Origin: Herbiconiux flava
Lineage (GTDB): Bacteria; Actinomycetota; Actinomycetes; Actinomycetales; Microbacteriaceae
NCBI RefSeq assembly: GCF_013409865.1
Contig: NZ_JACCBM010000001.1
Location: 1,240,001 to 1,304,000 of the forward strand
Direction: 5' to 3'
Length of the DNA stretch: 64,000 bases
In this document: piece by piece, positions 29,517-38,307 of the stretch
How positions within the stretch are numbered: the first letter of the stretch is position 1
Layout of the letters: each line of letters begins with the position of its first letter
The notes under the pieces: model-generated
Databases searched by the model: none
What the model saw: the letters and a program-made list of their open reading frames with translations, nothing else
What the model was told of the DNA's origin: nothing
Made by a program: the position numbers and the translations under genes

Positions 29517-31676
29517 ATGACGAACACGATCGAGAACACGCAGGGCTCCGAGCAGAAGCCCGACACCGACGCCGCCCGCATCGACAGCGAGCTCGACGCC
29601 TCGGCCCGGCTGCCCAGGCGCTCCACGGGCAGCGGTGTGGTCGTCGCCCGCACCGACGTCGAGTGGCTCGGCCGCTACCTGCTCGGCAGCTGGGCCGAGG
29701 TGCGTCTCGCCGCCCGCGAGCTGACCGCGCGCCCCGAGATGCAGCGCATCGAGGGCCAGAGCGTCGCCGAGCACCGCGAGCGCGTCTTCGGCCAGCTGAA
29801 GCTGCTGGTGGAGGACGGCCAGGTGCACCGCGCCTTCCCGAAGTCGGTCGGCGGCGAGGACGACCACGGCGGCAACATCGCCGGCTTCGAGGAGCTCGTC
29901 ACGGCCGACCCGAGCCTGCAGATCAAGTCGGGCGTGCAGTGGGGCCTGTTCGGCGCCGCCGTGCTGCACCTCGGCACCGAGTACCACCACCGCACCTTCC
30001 TGCCCGGCATCATGAGCCTCGAGGTGCCCGGTGCCTTCGCCATGACCGAGACGGGGCACGGCTCCGACGTCGCCGCCATCGGCACCACCGCCACCTTCGA
30101 CGAGGCCACAGGCGAGTTCGTGATCGACACGCCCTTCCGCGGGGCCTGGAAGGACTACCTCGGCAACGCCGCGAAGCACGGCATCGCCGCGGTGCTGTTC
30201 GCGCAGCTCATCACGAAGAACGTCAACCACGGTGTGCACGCCTTCTACGTGCCGCTCCGCGACGCGGCCACCGGCGAGTTCCTGCCCGGCATCGGCGGCG
30301 AGGACGACGGCCTGAAGGGCGGCCTGAACGGCATCGACAACGGTCGGCTGCACTTCGACGGCGTGCGCATCCCGCGCGCCAACCTGCTGAACCGCTACGG
30401 CGACGTCAGCGCCGAGGGCGAGTACTCCAGCAGCATCGCGAGCCCCGGCCGCCGCTTCTTCACCATGCTCGGCACCCTCGTGCAGGGCCGCGTCTCGCTG
30501 GACGGCGCCTCGGTGGCCGCCGCGAAGATCGCGCTCACGATCGCCGTCACCTACGGCAACGAGCGCCGCCAGTTCACCGCCGGCAGCGACACCGACGAGG
30601 AGGTGCTGCTCGACTACCAGCTGCACCAGAAGCGCCTGATGCCCAAGCTCGCCACCACCTACGCAGCGAGCTTCGCCCACGAGAAGCTGCTCACCAAGTT
30701 CGACGAGGTCTTCTCGGGCGTCGCCGACACCGACGAGGGCCGTCAGGACCTCGAGACCCTCGCCGCGGCGCTCAAGCCGCTCAGCACCTGGCACGCGCTC
30801 GACACCCTGCAGGAGGCGCGCGAGGCCTGCGGCGGCGCCGGCTTCCTCGCCGAGAACCGTCTCGTCGGGCTCCGTGCCGACCTCGACGTCTACGCCACCT
30901 TCGAGGGCGACAACCACGTGCTGCTGCAGCTGGTCGCCAAGCGCCTGCTGAGCGATTACGGCCGCCGCTTCGCCAAGGCCGACTTCGGGGTGCTCGCCCG
31001 CTACGTGGTGGAGCAGGCCGCCGGCCGCACGGTCAACGGCTCCGGTCTCCGATCGTTCGCGCAGACCGTCGCCGACTTCGGTTCCACCGCCCGCTCGGTG
31101 GGGCAGCTGCGGGAGTCGGCGGCCCAGCGCCAGCTGCTCACCGACCGCGTCGAGACGATGGTGGGCGAGGTCGCCGGCAAGCTCCGGCCCGCCGCCAAGC
31201 TGTCGAAGAAGGATGCGGCCGACCTGTTCAACCTGCACCAGTCCGAGATCATCGAAGCGGCCAGGGCACACGCCGAGCTGCTGCAGTGGGAGGCGTTCAC
31301 CGAGGCGATCGAGGGGGCGGACGGCACGAGCCCCGAGGGCATGGACGACGGCACCCGCGTCGTGCTCACCTGGCTGCGCGACCTGTTCGGCCTGGGCCTC
31401 GTCGAGAAGCACCTCGCCTGGTACCTGATGAACGGCCGGCTCTCGCCGAGCCGCGCCCGCGCCGTCGGCCTCTACACCGAGCGGCTCTCGGCCCGGCTGC
31501 GCCCGCACGCGCAGGACCTGGTGAGCGCCTTCGGCTACGGCCCCGAGCACATCCGCGCCTCGATCGCGAGCGGGGCGGAGAAGGCCAGGCAGAGCGAGGC
31601 CCGCGAGTACTACAAGGCCGCACGGGCCGCCGGCACCCTCCCGGTGGAGGAGAAGAAGCAGGCGAAGGCGAAGTAG
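29517..31676 (+). CDS. acyl-CoA oxidase / acyl-CoA dehydrogenase family protein
   Basis: A 719-residue flavoenzyme of the acyl-CoA oxidase type, roughly twice the size of ordinary acyl-CoA dehydrogenases, expected to make trans-2-enoyl-CoA and H2O2. The FAD-binding block AFAMTETGHGSDVAAIGTTA is near residue 175. Further blocks are PGRRFFTMLGTLVQGRVSLDG, EACGGAGFLAENR, and TFEGDNHVLLQLVAKRLL with the expected glutamate. The C-terminal ACOX domain extends over residues 470-719. ATG at 29517 chosen over 29511 because GAGG lies 6 bases before it. Monocistronic: its own promoter precedes and a hairpin follows. Confidence 0.92.
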   Translation: MTNTIENTQGSEQKPDTDAARIDSELDASARLPRRSTGSGVVVARTDVEWLGRYLLGSWAEVRLAARELTARPEMQRIEGQSVAEHRERVFGQLKLLVEDGQVHRAFPKSVGGEDDHGGNIAGFEELVTADPSLQIKSGVQWGLFGAAVLHLGTEYHHRTFLPGIMSLEVPGAFAMTETGHGSDVAAIGTTATFDEATGEFVIDTPFRGAWKDYLGNAAKHGIAAVLFAQLITKNVNHGVHAFYVPLRDAATGEFLPGIGGEDDGLKGGLNGIDNGRLHFDGVRIPRANLLNRYGDVSAEGEYSSSIASPGRRFFTMLGTLVQGRVSLDGASVAAAKIALTIAVTYGNERRQFTAGSDTDEEVLLDYQLHQKRLMPKLATTYAASFAHEKLLTKFDEVFSGVADTDEGRQDLETLAAALKPLSTWHALDTLQEAREACGGAGFLAENRLVGLRADLDVYATFEGDNHVLLQLVAKRLLSDYGRRFAKADFGVLARYVVEQAAGRTVNGSGLRSFAQTVADFGSTARSVGQLRESAAQRQLLTDRVETMVGEVAGKLRPAAKLSKKDAADLFNLHQSEIIEAARAHAELLQWEAFTEAIEGADGTSPEGMDDGTRVVLTWLRDLFGLGLVEKHLAWYLMNGRLSPSRARAVGLYTERLSARLRPHAQDLVSAFGYGPEHIRASIASGAEKARQSEAREYYKAARAAGTLPVEEKKQAKAK

Positions 31677-31681
31677 CTCGT

Positions 31682-31711
31682 ACCCCGGTACCAGCCGCAC
31701 GGCACCGGGGT
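31682..31711 (+). terminator. hairpin after the acyl-CoA oxidase gene
   Basis: ACCCCGGT (31682-31689) and ACCGGGGT (31704-31711) are perfect 8-base arms with a 14-base loop, 5 bases after the stop codon. There is no T-run. Confidence 0.4.
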
Positions 31712-31795
31712 CCGATGAGGGGCGGCACGGGCATCCGTAGCGTGGAGAACGGCGCAGAGAGCGCCCGAACCACGAGCACAGGAGCGCGAGAGCCC

Positions 31796-32767
31796 ATGAT
31801 CGAAGCCACCTCGTTGACCAAGCGCTACGGCCCCCGCACGGCCGTCGACGCCATCGACTTCACCGTGCGACCCGGGCAGGTGACGGGCTTCCTCGGCCCG
31901 AACGGCGCCGGCAAGTCCACCACCATGCGCATGATCGTCGGTCTCGACCGGCCGACCTCGGGACGGGTCACGGTGAACGGCCGCCCCTACGCCGAGCACC
32001 GCGCCCCGCTGCGGGAGGTCGGTGCGCTGCTCGACGCGAAGGCGGTGCACACCGGCCGCTCGGCCCGCAACCACCTGCGCGCCATCGCGGCCACCCACGG
32101 CATCCCGGTGCGCCGGGTCGACGAGGTGATCGGCCTCACCGGCCTCGAGAGCGTCGCCCGCAAGCGCGTCGGCGGCTTCTCGCTCGGCATGGGCCAGCGG
32201 CTCGGCATCGCGGCGGCCCTGCTCGGCGACCCGGCCACGCTCATCCTCGACGAGCCTGTGAACGGCCTCGACCCCGAGGGCGTGCTCTGGGTGCGCGGCT
32301 TCGCCCGGCAGCTCGCGGCCGAGGGCCGCACGGTGCTGCTGTCGAGCCACCTGATGAGCGAGATGGCCCTGACCGCCGACCACATCATCGTGCTCGGCAA
32401 GGGGCATGTCGTGGCGAATGCCCCGGTGTCCGAGATCCTCGGCTCCACCGGCGGCTTCGTGCGTGTGCGGAGCCCTCGCGTCGACGAGATCGCCCGCCGG
32501 CTCGGCCAGCCCGACGTCACGGTCACGAGCGTCGACGCCACCACCATCGAGGTGCGCGGTGCGCAGGCCGAGGTGATCGGCGACGTCGCGGCGGCCCTCG
32601 GGGTTCCGCTGCACGAACTCTCCCTGGTGCAGGGCTCGCTCGAGGACGCCTACCTCTCGCTCACCCGCGACGAGGTCGAGTACCGCACGGGCGGCGTGAC
32701 CGGTGAGCCGGCCGGTGCCGCTTCCGGTGCAACCGCCGCTCCCGTCACCGAGGAGGTGGCCCGATGA
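31796..32767 (+). CDS. ABC transporter ATP-binding protein (DrrA/BcrA type)
   Basis: Single ATPase cassette of 323 residues. Walker A is GPNGAGKST, the signature is FSLGMGQRLGIAAAL, Walker B is LILDEP, and the switch histidine lies in SSHLMSEM. The C-terminal roughly 90 residues form the extra domain seen in antibiotic-exporter ATPases. The stop overlaps the start of the permease gene, and a histidine kinase/response regulator pair follows. The layout resembles self-regulated ABC exporters for peptide or lipid-targeting antibiotics. TAGCGT at 31738-31743 is a possible -10. Confidence 0.93.
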   Translation: MIEATSLTKRYGPRTAVDAIDFTVRPGQVTGFLGPNGAGKSTTMRMIVGLDRPTSGRVTVNGRPYAEHRAPLREVGALLDAKAVHTGRSARNHLRAIAATHGIPVRRVDEVIGLTGLESVARKRVGGFSLGMGQRLGIAAALLGDPATLILDEPVNGLDPEGVLWVRGFARQLAAEGRTVLLSSHLMSEMALTADHIIVLGKGHVVANAPVSEILGSTGGFVRVRSPRVDEIARRLGQPDVTVTSVDATTIEVRGAQAEVIGDVAAALGVPLHELSLVQGSLEDAYLSLTRDEVEYRTGGVTGEPAGAASGATAAPVTEEVAR

Positions 32768-33600
32768 GCGCCGCGACGACCGCTCCCGCCGCTGCACGGG
32801 TGACGCTCCAGCCGGTTCCGGATGCGCGGCTGCGCTTCACCGGACTCCTCCGCAGCGAGTGGATCAAGCTGACCACCCTGCGCTCCACCGTCTGGGCCTA
32901 CGCCATCCTGATCGCCCTGCAGATCGGCATGGGCGTGCTGCTCGTGCTCACCCAGACCGGTGAGATGTCGGCGGCGGCCGGATCCGACGCCGCTGCCGCA
33001 GCTCAGGCGGCGGTGCAGGTGTCGACCCTCGGCATCCTCTTCAACCAGCTCGTGATCTCGGTGCTCGGCGTGCTCGTCATCACCGGGGAGTACGGCACCG
33101 GGCAGATCCGTTCGAGCCTGACCGCCGTGCCCAAGCGCCTTCCGGTGCTCTGGGCGAAGGCCCTGGTGTTCAGCGTCACGAGCTTCGTCGTCGGACTGGT
33201 CGCCGTGTTCGCCAGCTACGCCGTCACCTGGCCGATGCTGCAGGCGAACGGCGTCGAGAGCGACCTCGGCGACGTCGAGGTCTGGGGTCACCTCGTCGGC
33301 GCCGCCGGCTACCTCGCCCTGATCGGGCTGGTCGCCTTCTTCCTCGGTGCGCTGCTGCGGCACACCGCGGGCGGGATCGCCGCGGCCGTCGGGCTGCTGC
33401 TCGTTGTGCCCTCGGTGATCTCGTTCATCTCGGCCGACTGGGCATCCGTCCTCGCCGACTGGCTGCCGGGCTCGGTGGGCCAGACGCTGTTCTTCGGCGG
33501 CGGGGTCTTCGAGCCCTGGCAGGCGGTGCTGGTTATGCTCGGGTGGATCGCCCTGTTCGCAGTGCCCGCGGCGGTCCTGATGCGCCGGAGGGATGCCTGA
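32764..33600 (+). CDS. ABC transporter permease (ABC-2 type)
   Basis: Membrane subunit of 278 residues with six hydrophobic spans. The first follows TGLLRSEWIKLTTLRSTVWAY, the usual ABC-2/BcrB start, and GEYGTGQIRSSL after span 2 is a common family motif. It ends RRRDA on the cytoplasmic side. ATGA overlap with the ATPase gene; the histidine kinase GTG starts 2 bases after the stop. Probably an exporter; substrate unknown. Confidence 0.92.
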   Translation: MSAATTAPAAARVTLQPVPDARLRFTGLLRSEWIKLTTLRSTVWAYAILIALQIGMGVLLVLTQTGEMSAAAGSDAAAAAQAAVQVSTLGILFNQLVISVLGVLVITGEYGTGQIRSSLTAVPKRLPVLWAKALVFSVTSFVVGLVAVFASYAVTWPMLQANGVESDLGDVEVWGHLVGAAGYLALIGLVAFFLGALLRHTAGGIAAAVGLLLVVPSVISFISADWASVLADWLPGSVGQTLFFGGGVFEPWQAVLVMLGWIALFAVPAAVLMRRRDA

Positions 33601-33602
33601 CA

Positions 33603-35018
33603 GTGGTGACGACGGGGCCCTCGGGCCCGGGCATCCGGTCCTCGGCGCCGGCGGTACCCCCGCCCGGCGCCGAGGACCTGCGGCTGCCCAAGCCGCCGGG
33701 CTTCATCCGCTCCTTCTTCAACCGGCACCCGTGGCTGCTCGACGGTCTGATCGCCGGAACCTACGCCGTGCCGATGGGCGTCTGGGCCCTCGCATCGGCC
33801 GTGGCCGTGCTGGTCGGCTCGCCGTTCGGCGACGACCCGGTGACGAGCAGCCCGCTCTTCCCGGCGCTGCTGCTCTACGGGGCGGCGGCCGTGGCGGTGG
33901 CGCTGCTGTTCCGGCGGCACGTCCCGGTGATCACGGCGGCGATCTGCATCGGCGCGATGCTGCTGCCCTCGCCCGACGGGCCGCAGCTCGACGTGTCGCC
34001 CGTGATGTTCGCGCTGTACGCCCTGGCCGTCTACCGGACGACCCGCTCGGCCTGGATCGGCACCGGCGTCGCCGCCGGCGTCGGGGTGCTCGCGACGGCG
34101 CTGCAGACCGGCGACCCGGTCTCGACGGTGGCCTTCGGCATCCTGATCGCATTCCTCTGCGTGATCTCGACCCTCGTGGGCATCACCTTCGGCAACCGGC
34201 GCCGGTACATCGACGCCCTGCTCGAGCGGGCCGCTCAGCTGGCCCGCGAGCGCGACCAGCGGGCCCAGCTCGCGGTGGCTTCGGAGCGGGCCCGCATCGC
34301 CCGGGAGATGCACGACATCGTGGCGCACAGCCTGACGGTGATCGTCGCCCTGAGCGACGGCGCCGAGGCGAGTCTCGCCCGCTCGGGCACCGCCCCGGCG
34401 TCGGCGCAGGAGGCCGTGCGCCAGACCGGCGTCACGGCCCGGAGGGCGCTCACCGACATGCGCCGCTCGCTCGGCGTGCTCGCCGACGACGAGAGCGGCC
34501 CGGGGATCGCCGGATCGTCGCCCGCCGCCCTCGCCCCGCAGCCCGGCGTCGCCGACCTGCCGGAGCTCATCGCCACCTTCCGCGCGGCCGGTCTCCCGGT
34601 GCGCTTCACGAGCATCGGCGAGCCGCCCGCCGACTCGGTGCTGCAGCTCACCGTCTATCGGGTGGTGCAGGAGGCCCTGACCAACGCGCTCCGCTACGCG
34701 ATGGACGTCGACCGGGTCGACGTCGAGCTTCGCTACGACGTGACCGGCATCTCGATCACGGTGCTCGACGACGGCATCGACCCGGCGCGCGGGGCCGCCT
34801 CCGAAGGCTCGGGCCGCGGCCTGATCGGGGTGCGCGAACGCGTGCAGGTGCACGGCGGCACGGTCAGCGCCGGGCCGCTCGGCACCCGCGGCTGGCGCGT
34901 GGCGGCGCGGCTCGGCGATCCGGTGCCCGCGCCGCTACCTGTGCCAGCGCCGCAGCCCGTTCCCGTGCCGGATCCCGCGACCGCACCCACACCGCTCCCT
35001 CAGGAAGGCACCCCATGA
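33603..35018 (+). CDS. sensor histidine kinase, NarX/DesK-like (HisKA_3)
   Basis: Membrane sensor of 471 residues with five or so N-terminal spans and little extracytoplasmic sequence, so it probably senses within the membrane or through the linked transporter. The phospho-acceptor histidine lies in REMHDIVAHSLTVIV (HisKA_3), the N box is ALTNALRYA and the G box is GRGLIGVRERV. The C-terminal tail is Pro-rich. GTG at 33603 (or 33606) follows the permease stop. The stop overlaps the ATG of its response regulator. Confidence 0.93.
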   Translation: MVTTGPSGPGIRSSAPAVPPPGAEDLRLPKPPGFIRSFFNRHPWLLDGLIAGTYAVPMGVWALASAVAVLVGSPFGDDPVTSSPLFPALLLYGAAAVAVALLFRRHVPVITAAICIGAMLLPSPDGPQLDVSPVMFALYALAVYRTTRSAWIGTGVAAGVGVLATALQTGDPVSTVAFGILIAFLCVISTLVGITFGNRRRYIDALLERAAQLARERDQRAQLAVASERARIAREMHDIVAHSLTVIVALSDGAEASLARSGTAPASAQEAVRQTGVTARRALTDMRRSLGVLADDESGPGIAGSSPAALAPQPGVADLPELIATFRAAGLPVRFTSIGEPPADSVLQLTVYRVVQEALTNALRYAMDVDRVDVELRYDVTGISITVLDDGIDPARGAASEGSGRGLIGVRERVQVHGGTVSAGPLGTRGWRVAARLGDPVPAPLPVPAPQPVPVPDPATAPTPLPQEGTP

Positions 35019-35719
35019 CCGACGCCCCCGCCCGCATCCGGGTGCTCCTCGTCGACGACCAGCAGCTCATCCGCCTCGGCATGCGCATGGTGATCGAGTC
35101 GTACGACGACCTCGAGGTCGTGGGCGAGGCCGGCGACGGCCGTGAGGCCATCGCCGCCACCGCCCGGCTCACCCCCGACGTCGTGCTGATGGACGTGCGG
35201 ATGCCCGGCCTCGACGGCATCGAGGCCACCCGCGCGATCGTGGCGGCGAACCCCACCAGCCGCATCATCATCCTCACCACCTTCGACCTCGACGAGTACG
35301 CCTTCGCCGGGCTCTCCGCGGGCGCCAGCGGCTTCCTGCTGAAGGACGCCCAGCCGGCCGAGCTCGTCGCCGCCATCCGCGCCGTCTCGTCAGGAGACGC
35401 CGCCGTCTCGCCCCGGGTCACCCGCAAGCTGCTCGAACTGTTCGGCCCCCAGCTGCCGGCGGGTGGGGCGGATGCCCGCCCCGCCGCCCCCGCCCCGGGC
35501 AGCCCGGGCGCCGCTCCCGCGCTCCTCGCGACCCTCACCGAACGTGAGCACGAGGTGCTCGTCGCCATGGCGGAGGGCCTGACGAACTCGGAGATCGCGG
35601 CGCGCTTCTTCCTGTCGGAGTCGACGGTGAAGACCCACGTGGGGCGGGTGCTGATGAAGCTCGAGCTGCGCGACCGGGTGCAGGCCGTCATCTTCGCCTA
35701 CGGGGCCGGGCTGGTCTGA
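35015..35719 (+). CDS. response regulator, NarL/LuxR type
   Basis: A 234-residue regulator. The receiver domain (VLLVDDQQLIRLGM) has the phospho-acceptor aspartate in VVLMDVRMPG and the conserved lysine in FLLKD. A Pro/Ala-rich linker follows, then a LuxR helix-turn-helix (LTEREHEVLVAMAEGLTNSEI). Translationally coupled to the kinase (ATGA). It probably controls the ABC exporter encoded upstream, and possibly the lipoprotein downstream. Confidence 0.95.
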   Translation: MTDAPARIRVLLVDDQQLIRLGMRMVIESYDDLEVVGEAGDGREAIAATARLTPDVVLMDVRMPGLDGIEATRAIVAANPTSRIIILTTFDLDEYAFAGLSAGASGFLLKDAQPAELVAAIRAVSSGDAAVSPRVTRKLLELFGPQLPAGGADARPAAPAPGSPGAAPALLATLTEREHEVLVAMAEGLTNSEIAARFFLSESTVKTHVGRVLMKLELRDRVQAVIFAYGAGLV

Positions 35720-35785
35720 GATGGGGCGGCCGCGCATCCGCTTCGGTTGTCGGCCGCTTCCCATGGGGCGGTCGACTCGCCCCGC

Positions 35786-35791
35786 TACGAT
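35786..35791 (+). promoter_or_regulatory. -10 element TACGAT, leaderless start
   Basis: TACGAT ends 7 bases before the GTG of the GH114-like lipoprotein and supports that internal start. Confidence 0.5.
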
Positions 35792-35798
35792 CGGCCAC

Positions 35799-36713
35799 GT
35801 GGTCCCTGCACTCCGTCTCCGCGCCTCGGCGGTCGCCCTCGTCGTGGTCACGGTGCTCGGGCTCAGCGCCTGCGCGACGGGCTCCGACGACGACGGCCCG
35901 GCAGCCGCTTCCGGCACCGGCACCGGTACGCCCAGCGCCACCGCGAGCCCGACGCCGAGCGCCACGGCCGAGGTGGACGCGGCGGCGCCGCCGAGCATCC
36001 GCCCGCTGCCCGCCGACCCGGTGTTCGACTACCAGCTCGGCGGCGCCTACGCGCCCTCGGTGGGCGTGAACGTCGTCGCCCGGGACAGCACGGCCGCCCC
36101 CGAGGCCGGGGTCTACAGCATCTGCTACGTCAACGGCTTCCAGAGCCAGCCGGGCGAGAACTGGCCCGAGGTGCTCGTGCTGCGCGACGACGAGGGCGAG
36201 CCGGTCGCCGACCCGGGCTGGCCCGACGAGACCATCTTCGACATCTCCACGCCCGACAACCGGGCGGCGCTCGCCGACCGGATCGCGGTGACGATCGCCG
36301 GCTGCGCGGGCAGCGGCTTCGACGCGGTCGAGTTCGACAACCTCGACTCGTACACGCGCTCCGACGGCGCCTTCGGGCTGGAGCAGGCGGTGCAGTTCGC
36401 CACGATGCTGGTCGGCATCGCGCACGCCAACGGCCTCGCCGCCGGCCAGAAGAACACGCCCGAGCTCGGCGCCCGCGGGCACACGCAGATCGGCTTCGAC
36501 TTCGCCGTGGCCGAGGAGTGCCAGCGCTTCGCCGAGTGCGAGAGCTACACCGAGGTGTACGGCGACCAGGTGCTCGACATCGAGTACGCCGGTCACCTCA
36601 GCGGCAGCTGGGCCGAGGTCTGCGCCGATCCCTCCCGGCCCGCCGGCATCGTGCTGCGCGACCGGCCGCTCGCTCCGGCGGGGACGAAGGGTCACGTGTA
36701 CGACCGCTGCTGA
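35799..36713 (+). CDS. lipoprotein, GH114-like endo-alpha-1,4-polygalactosaminidase domain
   Basis: A 304-residue protein with a signal ending in the lipobox LGLSAC. A Thr/Ser/Pro-rich linker is followed by a TIM-barrel-like domain of the GH114/TM1410 group. The GFDAVEFDNLDSYTRS block contains the expected acidic catalytic residues, and HANGLAAGQKNTPEL and YAGHLSGSWAEVC follow. GH114 enzymes cleave galactosaminogalactan-type polymers; the true substrate here is not established. The open frame extends upstream, but the GTG at 35799 gives a proper signal peptide and has TACGAT 7 bases upstream. Confidence 0.82.
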   Translation: MVPALRLRASAVALVVVTVLGLSACATGSDDDGPAAASGTGTGTPSATASPTPSATAEVDAAAPPSIRPLPADPVFDYQLGGAYAPSVGVNVVARDSTAAPEAGVYSICYVNGFQSQPGENWPEVLVLRDDEGEPVADPGWPDETIFDISTPDNRAALADRIAVTIAGCAGSGFDAVEFDNLDSYTRSDGAFGLEQAVQFATMLVGIAHANGLAAGQKNTPELGARGHTQIGFDFAVAEECQRFAECESYTEVYGDQVLDIEYAGHLSGSWAEVCADPSRPAGIVLRDRPLAPAGTKGHVYDRC

Positions 36714-36897
36714 CGCCGGGTCTTCACCGTCCGTTCACCTGCAGGTCGGCGCGCACCACCGCGAGGCGTTCGCGACGGCATGCAGGATGAGGCGCAGGCG
36801 GTGGGGCGTGCGGTTCCCGCGGAACGGGGCGGGCGTGAGAACGAGAAGCGGTGGGCGGGTATCCGGAACCGGCGGGGACTCGTCGCTCGTCGACACC

Positions 36898-37569
36898 ATG
36901 CTGCTGTTCGACTGGAACGGCACCATCGTGATCGATTCCGACCACGCGCACGCGGCGCTGACGACCGTGCTCGCGCGGCGGGGTCTGCGCACTCTCGGCG
37001 AGGCGGAGTTCGCGCTGCGGTTCCGGCTGCCGCTCGGCGAGCTGCTGGAGCGGCTCGGGGTCGACCCGGCCGATCTCGCCGCGGCCGAGGAGGAGTGGAC
37101 GACGGCGCTCGCCGAGTCGCGCACGCAGCTGCGGGGCGGGGCGGCCGAGTGCCTGCGAGCTCTCGCCGAGGCGGGGGCGTGGCTCGGCGTGGTGTCGGTG
37201 GCGTCGCCCTCGGCGGTGCGCTTCGACCAGCGGGCGCTGCAGGTGCCGCCGGTGTGGAACTCGGTCGACGCCGGCGTCGGCGACACCCTCGAGCTGCTGC
37301 TGCGGCACCGCGCGGTGCGCGAGCGGGCCTTCTTCGTCGGCGACGACCCCGACGACCTGCGCTGCGCCTCGGTGGCGGGCTACCTGCCGGTGGGGGTGAC
37401 GGATGCTCCCGCCGACGCCCGGGCCCTGCGCGCCGCCGGAGCGCTGCACGTCATCGGCGACCTCGAGGAGCTGCCGGCGATCGTGGCGGGGACGCGATCA
37501 CCCGAGCGGGTCCCGGCCGGGACCGTCGGGCGGCCGGCGCCGCAGGGTCAGCTGCTGAACGAGCCGTAG
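36898..37569 (+). CDS. HAD family hydrolase
   Basis: Haloacid-dehalogenase-like phosphatase of 223 residues. Motif I is FDWNGTIV with D5 as the nucleophile (Trp replaces the usual Leu/Met). A helical cap follows, and motif IV is FFVGDDPDDLRCA. The phosphoglycolate-phosphatase-like layout suggests a small phosphorylated metabolite as substrate. The ATG at 36898 is used because the preceding 37 codons are Arg/Gly-rich and unlike protein. The 3' end overlaps the convergent DUF2510 gene by 22 bases. The 184 bases before it hold nothing recognisable. Confidence 0.82.
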   Translation: MLLFDWNGTIVIDSDHAHAALTTVLARRGLRTLGEAEFALRFRLPLGELLERLGVDPADLAAAEEEWTTALAESRTQLRGGAAECLRALAEAGAWLGVVSVASPSAVRFDQRALQVPPVWNSVDAGVGDTLELLLRHRAVRERAFFVGDDPDDLRCASVAGYLPVGVTDAPADARALRAAGALHVIGDLEELPAIVAGTRSPERVPAGTVGRPAPQGQLLNEP

Positions 37570-38258
37570 TCGAGCGAGTTCATCATGCCGATCGTGATGC
37601 TGAAGATCCAGACGGTCACGGCGATACCGATGATCAGGCTGAGGGCCAGCAGGCCGATCGACACCCACATCGGGGCGATGCCCCGGCCGGAGCGGCGACG
37701 CACGACGATCGAGCGGCCGATCGGGTAGACCGGCGCCGGGATGAACGCGAAGGCCCAGTGGAAGGGACGGTCGAACCCGCGGGCCAGAAGCCATTTGCGG
37801 TCGAAGAACGCGAGCACGACGCCGGCGCCGTAGATCAGCCAGCCGAACAGCGTCGCCGCCGACTGCGCCAGGAGCGCGCCGCCCGAGAGGCCGCCGGACA
37901 TTCCGTAGCCGGTGCCGCCGCTCTGCATCTCGTAGCGCATCATGTCCTCGAAGCCGGTGAACGACAGGGGCAGCAGCAGGAGGCTGAGTGCGGGCAGCAG
38001 CGTGATGATCCAGATGAAGGGGCCGTAGACCGGCGTGCCGGGGTCGACGCGGCGCGGCTCGGTGCCCGCGTGCGAGCCGTAGGCGGGCGCGGCGGGGTAG
38101 GCGTACTGCCCGGCCGCCGGCTGCGGCGGGGCCGCCTGCTGCGCGGGCTGCACGTGGTCGCTCCAGCGCGAGCCGTCCCACCAGCGCAGGCCTCCCGACC
38201 CCGCCGGGTCGTCGTACCAGCCTGCTGCCGTGCCGCCCTGTCCATCCGTCTGGCTCAC
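37548..38258 (-). CDS. DUF2510 domain membrane protein
   Basis: A 236-residue protein. The N-terminal DUF2510 module (GWYDDPAGSGGLRWWDG) is followed by a Pro/Ala/Tyr-rich linker and four membrane helices (FIWIITLLPALSLLLLPL, LFGWLIYGAGVVLAFF and two more). DUF2510 is common on actinobacterial membrane proteins and probably mediates interactions at the inner face. GTG at 38258 chosen because AAGGGGG lies just upstream. Function unknown. Confidence 0.85.
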   Translation of the reverse strand: MSQTDGQGGTAAGWYDDPAGSGGLRWWDGSRWSDHVQPAQQAAPPQPAAGQYAYPAAPAYGSHAGTEPRRVDPGTPVYGPFIWIITLLPALSLLLLPLSFTGFEDMMRYEMQSGGTGYGMSGGLSGGALLAQSAATLFGWLIYGAGVVLAFFDRKWLLARGFDRPFHWAFAFIPAPVYPIGRSIVVRRRSGRGIAPMWVSIGLLALSLIIGIAVTVWIFSITIGMMNSLDYGSFSS

Positions 38259-38307
38259 TGCGCCCCCTTCGTCACCCACAGCATAGAGGCCCCGCCAGAA
38301 TGGACGG

